A stretch of DNA of 64,000 nucleotides from Xiphias gladius (lineage: Eukaryota; Chordata; Actinopteri; Istiophoriformes; Xiphiidae), in NCBI RefSeq assembly GCF_016859285.1, contig NC_053422.1, positions 19,622,001 to 19,686,000 of the forward strand, read 5' to 3'. Position 1 is the first letter of the stretch, and each line of letters begins with the position of its first letter. The notes under the pieces are model-generated. The model searched no databases. It was not told where the DNA came from and saw only the letters and a list, made by a program, of their open reading frames with translations. Below, piece after piece: positions 33,763 through 47,284 of this stretch. Position numbers and translations under genes: made by a program.

Positions 33763-36431
33763 CCATGACTGTTGGAAGACGGGCCTCACTGGATTTTCAC
33801 ATCTGTTGTTTGAAATTTCATAATTTAGTCTTGAGAAGACTTGGTGGGAGAGTGTATATAGGACAGGGTGAAAATGAGAAACAGAGTCAGTGTAGGTGGT
33901 AGTGTATACAAAATTTTTCTTAATCAATTAAGTGCGAATAACATAAACTAATTTTTAAAACCACCACTGACAACAACATCTTAATAAAATCTGGTTTTAT
34001 CCAGTATGTCTCTCATTGCATAAAGAGTGGTTGTACTGCAGTGTAGCAGAAGTGGCTCAGCCTGGTCGCAGGGTGGAAGAAGGTTGAAGAAAAAAGAGTT
34101 GCAATAATGAAGGTCGAGGACGGGGATGGACATAGTGCTCCTGAGGGAAGAAAATATGTCTTCAGGGGAGAGGAATATTTTGGCCTGGGACCGATCTGAA
34201 GTATCTGTCACTCCTTTCCTGTGGGAAATCCTCCGATAATGATTGAGACTTAGCAACAAGGACTCCGCAAAGGATCTCACTTCTTCAGACACACATCATT
34301 TGAATTTACATGTGTGTTCTATGTGTGTCGGCAGCTGTAAACTAATCATTTGTGTTAATAATATTCAGTAGGCAACATCTGATCTACAACGTGAGTCTTA
34401 GCGGGGCTACAAAATGGAAAGTCATGATTCACTGCTAACTGCACACAACAGCTCACCCACGGCTACAGATATGGGAGCGCACTCCTGGCTGTGCAGTGGT
34501 AATACATCCCTGACATTTTTCCATTTGCCAGAGGATGGATGAGTTTGACCCCTGAGTACTTGACCTTGTTCCCCCTGAAGCAAGAGCAACACATTCCCCA
34601 CCAGATCAATATCACTCTGTTCAGTGTTGGAAAACTTTTGGTTGGCTGAATGTTGAAAGAGGGACCACCACTGGGGTGCAGTTTCATACAGATTAGAATC
34701 AGAATTTTGTATTGTTGCTGAGATATTCCTTTAAAATTGAGAGTATGAGTAAAACAACATATATCTGAGATGAATTTTAGTGCGGGTGTCAACCTTAGGA
34801 CTGCAATGACTTCATGTTTATGGTGCAGCTTGCACAACAATGTGAGCAGGAACTTATGCCGGCAAACGTCCAACATGATCTGTTATTAACAGCCCTTTTT
34901 TCCTCACTTCGCTGAGTTCATAAATATTTTCATGCTGGGGGTTATCATAACATGACCTCATGCAAAGCTAAACAAAGCATTCCTTCTCCTTCTGCCCAGA
35001 ATAAAAATCATCTGTCTCTCAACTCCCCCCATGTATTCTCAAATTTTCCGTCTTATTCACAGCTTTTATTGACATCTTTTCTTTCTTCTCCTTTTATTTA
35101 TTTCTTTGACTATCTTTTCATTTGCCCATCCCTCCTTTTTCTCCCATCCTGGTCAACCCAGCCCCTAATTAGAGGTGAGTAAAAATAAGAGTGGAGTAGC
35201 TGAGCTTGTGAGTTTGGCCGACCAGGAGTTGAGCAAACCAGGTCGGCTGCCAGACATGAAAGCCTTTTGGGCACATTGGCCGGCACATAGCCGAAAAGTG
35301 GGTCACAAAACTGAAACCCAGGCATGAATTTTTAGTGCTTTAAAACAGCCTCCTTAAAAACAGGTCAAACATCCCCTCAATCAGGACCCTGAAATCCCAG
35401 ACACCTCAGGGACTGTGGTGCTCAATTTATTAACAAGCACTTACACTGGCTTGATCACCTGTGGGCTGGAACACGAGAGGGAGGTTTTCTTGAGTCAGCG
35501 TGAACAGGAACTTGGTACTGCTGCCTATTTATTTTCTCATTTTCTCTCTCAGCACTGTAACTGGATATGCCCAGATGGCTGCCGTTGGCTAGATTGGCAG
35601 GCGTGTATTTCAAGCTGTTTATATTTGGGTGTGTCTCCAGGGATACTCTCATAACTTACATGGCTGTTATATCAATCCCTGATTAGTGTACAATTAACAC
35701 TGTACTGCCAAAGATGTTACTTAACATAATTTTTCAGTTCATTTTTTGTAATGACATGATTGTATATTCTGCGCTTGAAGACTTTTTCAAATTTTGAGTT
35801 TTCACTTTTTAGATCTTAAACAACAATAATGTTTTTTCCTACCGTGGATGTTTTCTACCCATGACTAATGTATCCTGGCATTAGTCCCTCTCTAGTGAGA
35901 AAGAAAATACTTTTTTTTTTTTTCCAGCTACAATTCCTTTTAATGTGACGACATGATATTAGTTTTGCAGTCAAATAACCTGAGCTGAACTCTTTTCCTC
36001 TTGGAATATATTCTTCGACCTCTTCAACATATGGGTTTGCACTTTCTACAAAAAGAGGTATTTGTCACATACTCTTTCTCCACTTGTTTTAATGACTTCT
36101 GTGGTGTTGCCTTCCATTACTAAAGGTTTATGAGGGGAAATATGGTAGAACCCAAACTGTCAGTTAACCATGGCTGCAACCAGTAATTAGACCTACCATT
36201 GGCATGCTTACATGATGGTTACTGACTCAGATTTAGGAAGTTGAATGCTGGTTGCGATTAAATCCCAGAAGAAATGGTCCTATCCTTTCTTTGATTCTAC
36301 AGACAATATTAACATTGTTATGTTGCACTGGTAAGGGTTTTCAGGCTTTTATGTCTTGATTGAACACATTGCCTGTATTTAGTATGGTTTTCTTTTTTTT
36401 TTGTCTTATATGAAGGATTTTCCAAAATTTT

Positions 36432-37036
36432 TTTAAAGGAATAGTACGACATTTCGGGAAACATGCTTCGTCCGTGAGAGTTAGATGAGAAGATCAATAC
36501 CACTCCCATATCTGTACCATATCCCATATCTAAATATGAAGCTAGAGCCAGGAGCCATTTAGCTTAGCACAAACACTGGAAACAGCAAGCCTGGCTCCGT
36601 CTGAAGCTACCAAAGTCCGCCTACCACCAACTCTGAAGTTCTCTAATTAACACTTTATATCTTCTTTGTTTAACCTGTACAAAAACCAAAGTGTAAGAAC
36701 AACAGGTTGTGGAGTCACTGCACCGGGCCAAGAAACAGTCCAGCACATAATGCCTCGTAAAACTGCTTCCAAATTGTCGTCCTTACAATTCTGTTTGCAG
36801 GGGTTAAACAGATACATCAGGTTAATCATTGAGCTTCAGATTGTGGTTGGTGGATTTTGTTATCCTTAGACAAAGTCAGGCAAGCTGTTTTCCAGTCTAT
36901 ATGCTAAGCTTAGATAACCAGTCACTAGCTGTAGCATCATACTGAATGGACATAACAGTGGTATTGATCCTCTCACCTTATTCTCAGCAAGAAAGTGAAT
37001 AAGCATATTTCCCAAAATGTCTAACTACCTTTTAAA
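36432..37036. mobile_element. second fold-back element of the same family
   Basis: The ends are TTTAAAGGAATAGTACGACA and the inverted match near 37010-37036 (AATGTCTAACTACCTTTTAAA). It shares GAGTTAGATGAGAAGATCAA and AATATGAAGCTAGAGCCAG with the copy at 29.7 kb. There is no coding capacity, so it would depend on a transposase elsewhere. Confidence 0.8.
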
Positions 37037-37543
37037 CAGCAGGTACACTTGAATTTGCTGTTCCTTTTAAGTCTCCAGATGGGATTTTTTTATTGGCTTC
37101 TGAACTTCTGATAAACTTCAACGCCTCTTTAAGTGACTACTTCAACATTAATTCCCCAACTATTTAGGGTTTGCATGAAAGGGTTATGCAACCCAATCGA
37201 AAGTCTGAAAATACAGCCCACGCATTATTCAAACCTTGCTTCATTTTCTCAGGAAAAGTTTGGCAGAATGACTAATGTGGGTTACTGTTTTTCGTAAATG
37301 GAGTCTGACCTAGCTGGTGCTAGACTGCTCTGAGCAGAGAGGAGGAGAAGGTGGAGTAAAGGAGGAAGAGGAGGGTGAGGAGGGGTGTTGAGGGGGATGC
37401 TAACATAGAGAAGCACAGTACCTTCCTATTCATGCTGGCTGGCAAACAGGTGGTCAGGGAATGACATAGGGAAAGTGCTGCTATCACACCTCACATACAC
37501 CTATTTTATACTTCCAACTATCACATCCTCATGCTCTCTATGT

Positions 37544-37549
<6 letters not shown>

Positions 37550-37574
<25 letters not shown>

Positions 37575-37576
37575 AA
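37550..37576. repeat. (AC)n microsatellite
   Basis: About 13 uninterrupted AC units. Confidence 0.95.
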
Positions 37577-38448
37577 GTCTATCATCCTGGTTTTACTACA
37601 CTCACTCTGTCTATCCTGTCCATTTCAAATGAGTGGGTCATAAATTCCTTCATCACCTCAACTCACCCCTGAACGCTGTCACTTATAACTAACCCCTCTA
37701 TTCTAGTAGGAGTGTATCTTGGCTTATGGGCGCAGCTTTTAGCAAAATAATTATTTACTACTCTAGCTCGTGTATCTCTGAATGTACTGTAGTACAGTGG
37801 AGGAGGCTGTTTTCATTCCTTCACCTTTTAATAGGTTCCTGATGTGCCATGTCTCTACAAGTTTGCATTTGGCCTTGATCAGAGCAAAACTAAATTGATT
37901 CAAAGAGTAGCTGGATGTGGATTTCACCATGACAGCCCCCTGTAACTCATTTTCCTGACTGGAAAAGGAAACAAAGGGGCATTCACATGGCACCGCATAC
38001 AGCTGACATCTGTTCAGCATCATGTTGAATAAATCTTTTTATATTCACCTGCCGTGACATAATCTAGATGTACTGCCCGTCATCAAAGTCAACTTCTCCT
38101 GCCTGCTTTGATGTCCTCCATATCCTTTTTGGTGTAATGGCTGCTATGACTCGTCTGATCGCAGAGATGTTACATTTTTCCAGATTTTCTAGTGGTTTAT
38201 TTGATGGCAAAAGCGTGACAATCGCTCATGAGTGATCTTAGGGGAAAGCTGAGTCAAAAGAAATTACATTCCTCATCAGACCCTCCTACTTCTGAAGAGC
38301 ATCGGGACTGAACCCAGGAAAGACAACATCAGGGCTGATAAGACACTTGGCTGCCTGCCCTGTACACAACAAAAAGCAATAGGCTTGGATATGCTCACAT
38401 ACAAATTCTGCCATATCAGTTTTGGAAATACCCACCAGGCCCTGGTGT

Positions 38449-38522
38449 GTTTGGACCCAACCAACACAAAATAAACTCAGACAGCCAGGTCTGAGTTTAT
38501 TGTGTGTTGGTTGGGTCCAAAC
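38449..38522. repeat. 34-bp near-perfect hairpin, 6-nt loop
   Basis: Left arm 38449-38482 and right arm 38489-38522 are reverse complements with one mismatch. The loop is AGCCAG. It would fold as a 74-nt stem-loop of miRNA-precursor size. Confidence 0.95.
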
Positions 38523-40365
38523 TCACTCTGCAGAAAGACGGGAAGCAGACGCAAAGGATTCATCAGGCTCTTGTTGAAAGGCAGATTTAGCACCCTGCGT
38601 CTAGTTAGTCAGCCATCCCAGCCCGGGCCTGTTCCATGCCCACTTTCTCCACACATCTGTAAGAGCTTAAAACTCAGTGGGCTGGATCACAAAGACAGAG
38701 CTGGGCATTGTCAGACCTAAGATTCTCTGCCAGGACTCGACCTAAATGGATTAGAGACTCAGTCAGAGAGCACCGGGGGAGGCCTAGTTCACTGCCCTCA
38801 ACCAGCAGCCCCAGTCCCCTCAGTTCATCAGAGCAATGGTCTGCACACTAGCGACGACTGAGGACTGCTCTCCATCCCATTGAAGGGGGTTTTCTTTGAG
38901 AGCACTGGAGAGAAGAAGCAATGCAGTTAGCAGAGTTATAGGCATGAGAACACTACAAAAGACTAAACAAAGGTGGAGAGGGTGGTTGAAATAGACTACA
39001 CAAATGCCTCTTTTCATTTGATGACTTTGGCTCTTCAGCAGTAACAGCTTACTCTGGTATTTCTGTTTTTATACCTCCTCGTCCTCCCTTTCTCTTTTTG
39101 TCACCTTCCCACTCCTTTCTCCTTGTTTTTCGTCTCCAGGCCTCTCACCCAGCTGCCATATAATGGCATGTGTTTTGATTGGTGCAGCAGGGGGAAGCAG
39201 GGTATTGTCTGGACAGGATCTAGGCTGAGATCAGCAGATAGATTGGATGGTGGTTTAGGGCAGTACTCAAGCTACCAACGTCATCTTTGTTTTAGTTGGA
39301 CATTGCAAACACTTAGCTAATCCTAGAAAAGAGCCAGACATGCAGGAAATAGGGACTTATGAAAACAAGCAACCAGTCTGGCATTATTATAATGTCAAAG
39401 TCATTCATTAGAAATAGGAGGATTGATAACTGAGGAACATAATATCAAAACTAAATAAGTTTGATTTATTTCTGCTGCCTCTTACGTGTTGGATCATTTT
39501 CCATGGTATTTCCCATCTGTGCATACTTTATTGCTCTGAACAGAGACAAGATTTTGAACTTCACCTTTACCTTCCTAGTAAATGTTATCTGAGCATCCTG
39601 AACTGCCGCTTTCATGGTTGGTTGTGGCCCACCCCAGTTGGTTATGGCTGACTTGTCAGGACTGCACAGGCCTGGCTACCTCTCCCTGTGCCAAAGGTGG
39701 CTGACACTGAAAGGATGCAGACAACTGATTTATGTTTTTTGGCAAAAAAGCTAACAATTAATTCCTGGCGAAAGGCTCAAATTATAACATGCTTGGGTTG
39801 TTGTGGCAGGGGTGCATGATCTGAAATAGTTGGTCTGTCAGTGCAATGAATATGCTATGATGCAGAGGTGTTGGTAGCCAATATGAAACAGGGCTTGAAT
39901 GGTAATACATCCCATATGGTTTGCCACACTTTGATTAATCGGGAGAGAAGTCAAAATGTTTCTGACTTTTGCCCACATTTATCAAATAAACTGTTTGTAT
40001 TAGGAAAAAACCCAGATTGGTGTCCGGCTTGTGTGATGGATGCACATGTGTACATACACAGAGTACATGTACTGAGATAACTGAGATCCCGAATCCAAGT
40101 CTCCCCTTACAGGCCCTACCAACATTGTTCCCTTCACAAAAATTTGAGAAGATAACAAAAGCGAAGTATGTAAAATTATTTGAATCTTTCACGTTGTATT
40201 TTTCAGTCAACTGATGGAATAATATTTTCTGTTAATTATTATTTTTCTACATGGTGTTTCACAGCCTTTTCCACATTGTCAGGAATAAAATTCAGGTGGG
40301 GAAATACGGATTTCTCAATTTCCACAGCCATGCTAGCGGCACTGTGAGGCTGTCCTTGGGCACAG

Positions 40366-40850
40366 CAGTGCTTTCAGCTAAAAGCTAACAGCATGGTAAC
40401 ATGCTCACAGTGACAATGCTAACATGCTGATGTTTTGCAGGCATGTTTACCAACTTAGTTTGGCGTTTTAGCATGCTAGCATTTGAAAATTTGCACAAAA
40501 CACAAAGTGGTGATGAGAATTTCAATTGTGTTGGAAGTATTTGGTCATAAACAAAAGCACTGGACAAACTGAAATTTTGATGTGATGATGGCGCTAGATG
40601 AAAAAGTAAGGTAGAAGATTAGATAAACTTTCAGACAATCCATCCAATAGTTGTGGAGACATTTCACTCAAAACCACACGTATGCCAAAAGAAAAAATCA
40701 AGATATAACCAAAGTCAGGAGGATCATCAGGGAGCCACAAATATCTGTATAACATTTCCTGTCAATCCATCCAATAGTTGTGTTATTGAGATATCTCAGC
40801 CTGGATGAAAGTGGTGTACCAGCCAGCCAACAGACAGACGTTGTCATCTC
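40366..40850 (+). repeat. dispersed repeat (GCTAACATGCT-type start)
   Basis: AGCTAACAGCATGGTAACAT, GTTTTAGCATGCTAGCATTT, GATGATGGCGCTAGATGAAA, CAATCCATCCAATAGTTGT and GAGATATCTCAGCCTGGATG follow in an order I recognise from a frequent teleost interspersed repeat. The CAATCCATCCAATAGTTGT phrase occurs twice (about 40638 and 40766). Confidence 0.6.
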
Positions 40851-42006
40851 CAAAGCTTGGCAAAGACGCTTGTACTATGCAGGGAGGTGCAGAGCTGAGC
40901 TGATGCTGTGTCATCTTCATCTATTCCAGTCCATCAGAATTCATCTCTTGTATCACAAACTGTACTGTAGTCAAAATGACAAGCTGGCCAGAGGGACAGT
41001 TACACAAGAATCGGAATAGGTGCCCAGTTTCTGAAATAACTTCCTCTCCTTCAGGGGTGGATTCCACATCGCCTGATGTTCTGTGGGATTCAAGGACTCT
41101 GAGGCTTTCCACAGTGTGTCATTTCCTCCCTGGAATCCGTGGATTACTCATATCACTTCCTATTGTCCTTGCCAGGCAGTGGCCCTCTTGGCTGCAGCTT
41201 GCCTTAGTCTATGGCTGCTTTTATGGCCGTATGGTTGTGCCACAGTCAGCACATGTCCACTACTGTCAAAAACATTATTTTCTTTCCTTTTCTTTTCCTT
41301 TCTCATTTAACTGTTGGAAAATTAAATAGTGAAATTTGAGTGCAATGGAACTGTCATCCATTTTAACATAATTCCCAGGCTTTGAATGGCATTTGGCAGA
41401 GAAATTTATTGTGTGGCCAAAGGCAGACAGCACTTATCCAGCAATGTTTAAAAACCATAGCCATGTATGGTGTTGGTTAAACCATTAAAGAAACATTGAG
41501 TTGCTCATTTGATGATATGTTCAACTTTGAGTGATAAAATCCTGGAGTGTGTCACTAAAATTGGAACGTGTTAATGAGAAAACACTTGCTCCGACACTTT
41601 ATTCCAGCACCCTAAACCTTCACTGTGATACAGATGCTGCTCTCTTTCCTGAATGCTCAGTTTTGCCTCTGGTGGGATGAAAAAAAAAGAAAAGAGGGAA
41701 CAAAGAGGAAAAAAAGAACTTTTCCTTCCAGCTCCAACACAGCCCCTGGATCTGCATGTGGAAGTTTTAATAGGAGTCAGATGTGCTCCTCCTAATCAAA
41801 GGAATATGGCGGGAAATGTTAGAGAGCACAAGCAAGGAGAAACAGGACTACAGGAACTGTGATAAGACTCAAACTACAATAACAAATTACACTTCTCGAC
41901 TTCAGAGCCAACTAACAAATTTACTGTAGGCTTAGAGTTGATTTTCCCTCCATGGTCATATGGTGGTGTTAAATGCCATTTATGAGGTGCTGTACATTCT
42001 GGGAAT

Positions 42007-42893
42007 AAAGACAAAATGGCTTGTAAACAGGGAAAGGCTGTATATCTTTTTTTAGCACTTGCAATATTTGTGTTCCTATATATTAGCGATGCAAATTAAT
42101 TGTCCTTGTAACTTGGTCTTTAAAGCGGCCATAATCAATGTTTTTATAATAACAATAGATCAAATGACTATGTATAGTGTATGTATAATCTGAAAGAGGT
42201 CTCTTGCAGTGATGAACCCGAAGCGAAATATCACCCGACTCTGCAGTTCCCCACAGCTTTACTAAGCATTTTAGTGTCTTTCAGCTCATTATTTTGTTTT
42301 TTTAACCCATAACTTTACTGTAATGGTTCACTCTCACGCCTCTCATGACATTGTTTTCAGCTGCAGCAGGCTGCTGTTTTCAGAGAAAAAGCTCTAAGAA
42401 CCCATTGTATGCTAGCTGCCCATCACCAAACAGCAGAAAGACAAAGTTTATATTTCCCTCAAGAGTTGGTGGAGACCAAACACAGAGCTGAAACGAGAAT
42501 AGAGTAGATATTCACCAGGTGGCCAGAAACACATCTTCAAATGAATACTAATGTTTCTTCATAACTACAGGATATGTAAATAGGCAACTGTTTGTTGACA
42601 AGTTTGCCATATCAACTTAAAAGGTGACGATATCCCAGTGTTGTGTTCATACCTTGTTTCCACTGCCCCTAAGTGGCCGAAAAATTTCTTACTGCAGGTT
42701 GAAATGACATAACAAATTCTTCTGCCTCTACTAATAAAAAAGAGAATCTAACAAAAAAAAATTAATTGTATGACATATTTTTGTTGTATTATGGAAAGCA
42801 ATTAAGCCAGACTGAAACAAATATTACTGGCAGCTGGAAGTTTGAGCTTTGAGTTTTGACTGATAGTAACTGTCAAACTCCATTTGGATTCAT
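42007..42893 (+). repeat. interspersed repeat, copy A
   Basis: Direct-orientation match to copy B at 46158-46908 over most of its length, for example TTTTTATAATAACAATAGAT, GAAAGAGGTCTCTTGCAGTG, CAAACAGCAGAAAGACAAAG and CACCAGGTGGCCAGAAACAC. It has about 145 bp (about 42226-42370) that copy B lacks. Confidence 0.9.
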
Positions 42894-44719
42894 AGCTTTT
42901 GTTTACCGTTTTCTGCCACCTCCAAGTGTGTGTTATAATTTCAATATAATGATTTTCTCTCCACAAAAGAAGTGGCTACTGCTGCTCAGCATATTTTTTG
43001 CGCTGATGTTGCACATGTAGTTAACACGCTAATACCACAAAGTAGCTTGCTCTGTCCTGTGACAATGGCATACCGCCTATCTAATCACCCACTGCAGCCA
43101 ACCTCGCTCTGTCTTTTTCCCACTATCTCTCTGTTTTTCAATCATCCTACTTATTATGCAGTATATCTGAGTGCCTGAGCATGCCCAGAGCACACTGACC
43201 ACCAGCCAGCCGACAGCATGTAAATGGAAGTGATGAGATCATGTGCTGATACACGTTCACAGAGGAGGAACAAACTGGGCTATTCGTCTTTGTCAAACCA
43301 CCAGCTCCTTTCTTCTGCTTGTAGACTAAACACACTCACACACACAGACAGACACGCATTGTATTCATGTATGCTTGCGAGTGCACACAAAATGCCACCA
43401 CACACACAGAGATAAAAAACACAATGTAAAACTTACACGTGTACAAACAGACACACAGACTGACAGACCTGCACATATTATGCAGCATGCCAAACATCCC
43501 TAAGAAAGTACAGCATATTTAATTTGTCACTCATCTGCCAGTCTGCGGGGTCACTCTCTTCTGTGGTGACCTTTACTGTTTCTGAAGCTTTGTTTGCATC
43601 CCTCTGACTCTCACAGACAGGCAAACCACCGAGCTGTGACTTCAACTCCCATTAACATAAAATAACCCTAGGTCATGCACAAAGAACTCATGGGAAAGCA
43701 ACCTCTAACGGCTCAGACCTTGGCTTGATTATAAAAGGACATTTTCATTGCACTCCATTTTCTAAACCAAACTGGCTTGGTTCACAGAGAATATCTGTGG
43801 TTGTAAGAGTACTAATAAAACGGGTGGAGTAGGAAAAACAGAGAAAGAAGTCAAAATAGAGATAGAAGTAAAAGAAAGAAGCTGTCACAAAAATAGGGGA
43901 CCATGTAGGAAGCCTGTCGAAGCATGTTGTGTCTATTTACAACACAGTCATTGCTGCTGTCTGGAATGCCTGCATTTGACTAAAAGAGCAATAATCAAGA
44001 AAGCTGCAGGCTATGGCATCCACATTAGAGAGGTTATGAGGATTCAGCAGTTTGCATGAACTATATTTCGCCTCAGTCATGCCATTGGGGCAAAAGCTTA
44101 AAAACAAGCTTGTGTGAGATGGTTAAAAAAAAAAAAGATCCTCTGGTGTCTGTTTTCATTTAGCGTGCTGCATTTCTAAGCATGGAATGGCCACAGTGGC
44201 ATCATCCAGGTGGGTGGCTGGTAACAGTAGTGGATGAAGGGCTTTCTCGAGGCGTAGATAGGTTTTCCATTACAAATTGTATCAGGTGAAAGAACATGTT
44301 TTCTTAATTGGTCATTGCAAAGAGCAAAGAGTTTTTTTCTTCTCAAACCCATATGCTGAGCAGATGGGATTAAACCCAAGCAGAATTCACAGGCAGTTAT
44401 AAATAAAAAACCTGGATGGCCTAAGGTGTAACCTCCTCTTTACAATAACAAATGAGTTCACCTTGAATTGGAAAGAACACTTCCTCTGCATGCCATGTGA
44501 ATATTTTGGGTATTGATTCTACATTGCCCTGCCTTGCTAAGTGCCTGCCAGGGGTCAGGTGCAGGAGGGGACATGATGGAAGATCTGGTATTTATGGGAA
44601 GAGACAAGGATGTCAGAGCAGCAGTATCTTCTCCAGACATCCGGCCGAGGCCATGTCTGCTGTCAGTAAGGTGCAGGAGGCTGAATACACATGAGGTTGA
44701 TTTAACAGTTCTGGTAAAA

Positions 44720-44844
<125 letters not shown>

Positions 44845-46157
44845 CATCCATGGGCAAGTACACATGTATTCACACACACATACACCAGCACACATAGAGT
44901 GTAGAGTGAAGCTGATCTGAATTACCTGGCCAGAATCGATCATGGCTCCAGAGGGCATAGTGAAAGGAGGTGTACCAACTTCAGAGAATTAATGTTCCTC
45001 CACATTGCGTTTTTATAGACTGAATAACCCACCCGTGGGTTTTAAGAATGTTTTCAGTCCTGTCTGGTATTTAGTTTCCCAAGTGAGCAATTTAAAGAGT
45101 TATGTGTCATTAACAGTCAAAGTTGATGGAGTCAAACCAAGGAAGAGCTTTACTGGCCTCTTTACTCTTACTGTATTTGAAAAGAAAAAAACAAGACTAA
45201 AAATGTGTCACTTTGCAACTGGCCCTGTGAGGCTGCAATTCTCATTACACACCAGAAAACAGAACAGTTGGAAGGATGAGATATGGAGACTTTGCTGTTC
45301 TTACGTCCTTCCCACCAGTGGGGAAAAAATATAAAGTTTTTTAGGTAAGTAGACAAAAGGCCAGGTTATTTGCTAAATTAAAATAAAACTTCTGCCTAAT
45401 AAAACAGCTGTTTTTGTAGCTCCTGCCATCGGTTCTATCAGTTATGATGATACTGCACAGACCAGACTAACTGCTGATTAATTAAATCAATTAATTAAGT
45501 TATGTGTTATTAGTTATGTACCAATCTGGTATATACAGTAATGCAGGACATACTTTGGTCTGTTTTGGCTTCGTTTCCATATTGATCAATAGCAACCATT
45601 ATAAAAAAAACTATATTGAATATTCATGAATCATGCAGAGTCTGACAATAGACTGTATTAAAAATAAAACATCATGAGCACAACACTAAAACAGAATTGT
45701 CTTTTGACCAAGAAATTTCCTGGTCAGAAAAGTCTACTGTAATGATCACACAAGTAAACCTTTTTGCGAATATACTTGTGCAGTGTGAGATAAATTATGA
45801 ACTGCATCTTTAATAAACAATCACCATGCCATCAGTGCTTACAAGACCACTGAGCTGTGACTGGCACTGACAGAAGATTGGAGAGGACACTAAACACCAC
45901 AGAAGCTAATTCCTTTCAGCATGAGCCGACAGTAATATCACCTCCCAAAACACGAAGGCATATAAAGCTGATAAATCAAATTAGCCAGATAGAGATTCTG
46001 GGATGTAATCATAGACTGAGAGCCAACACTTACAAACAGAGATAATCAGTGTCATTTCAATATATCCTCCCTCTGCTGGGAATGTAAAAGTCTGTCCAGC
46101 TTTGTAGGATAAATCAGGCAAAGCGCAACTGGTATACTGTCATTCACCATTGTGGGA

Positions 46158-46908
46158 GAGAGACAAAACAGCTTGTAAACAGGGACAGACTGTAGAACTT
46201 GTTTAGTACTTCCAATATTTGTGTTCCTACATATTAGCGATGCAAATGAATTTTCCTGATGTAACTTGATATTTAAAGCAGCTCAAATCAATGTTTTTAT
46301 AATAACAATAGATCAAATGACTATGTGTAGTGTATGTATAATGTGAAAGAGGTCTCTTGCAGTGATGAACCCATAGTGAAATATCCCCCAGGCAGGCAGC
46401 TGTTTTCAGAGAAAAAGCTCTAAGAACCCATTGTATGCTACAGCACCAAACAGCAGAAAGACAAAGTTTATATTTCCCTCAAGAGTTGGTGGAGACCAAA
46501 CACAGAGCTGAAACGAGAGTAGAGTAGATATTCACCAGGTGGCCAGAAACACAACTTCAAATGAACACTAATGTTGCTCTATAACTGCTGGATGTGTAAA
46601 TAGGCAACTGAGTGTTAACAAATTTGCCATATCAACTTAAAAGGTGATGATATCTCGGTGTTCTGTTCATATCTTGTTTTCACTGCCCCCAAGTGGCCGA
46701 AAGTTTTCTTACTGCAGGTTGAAGTGACGTAACAAATACTTCTGCCTCTACTGTTAAAAAAAAAAAGAATCTACCCAAATAATTAAGCGCATTACAAATT
46801 TCTTGCTGTACTCTGGAATACAATATAGCCAGATGAAACAAATATTACTGGCAGTTGGAAGTTTTGAGCTTTGAGTTTTGAGTTTTGTCAAACTCCATTT
46901 GCATTTGC
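46158..46908 (+). repeat. interspersed repeat, copy B (internally shorter)
   Basis: Homologous to copy A. At about 46387 the alignment jumps from GAAATATC to CAGCTGTTTTCAGAGAAAAAG, replacing about 145 bp with about 15 bp. Scattered substitutions show it is not a recent duplicate. Confidence 0.9.
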
Positions 46909-47190
46909 TTGTGGTATACCGTCATTCACCATGCAGCAGTTTGTAATACTACTGTTCTCTACCTATAATAGAGTTAACTTCAGTAAATTAATTACAGGTG
47001 TACTTGGTCATGACTGGCTCCCATCAGTGATTAATGAATAAAATCTGTCCAGTCAGGCCAGTTCCCAGACTTTAGACTGGAAACCACCATAAAGCCCATG
47101 TTCTCATCCTGAACTACTGAAATCAGAGAAATGGAAGAGGGTAATATGTGACCACACGTCTTCCCGCCATCCAAACACACATACTGTCTG

Positions 47191-47196
<6 letters not shown>

Positions 47197-47281
<85 letters not shown>
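47197..47281. repeat. (CA)n microsatellite, about 85 bp
   Basis: Uninterrupted CA dinucleotide array. Confidence 0.97.

Positions 47282-47284
<3 letters not shown>

Noticed and set aside
38449..38522. Calling the hairpin a miRNA gene
   Set aside because: The structure alone is too perfect, and no known seed or conservation can be shown from sequence alone.
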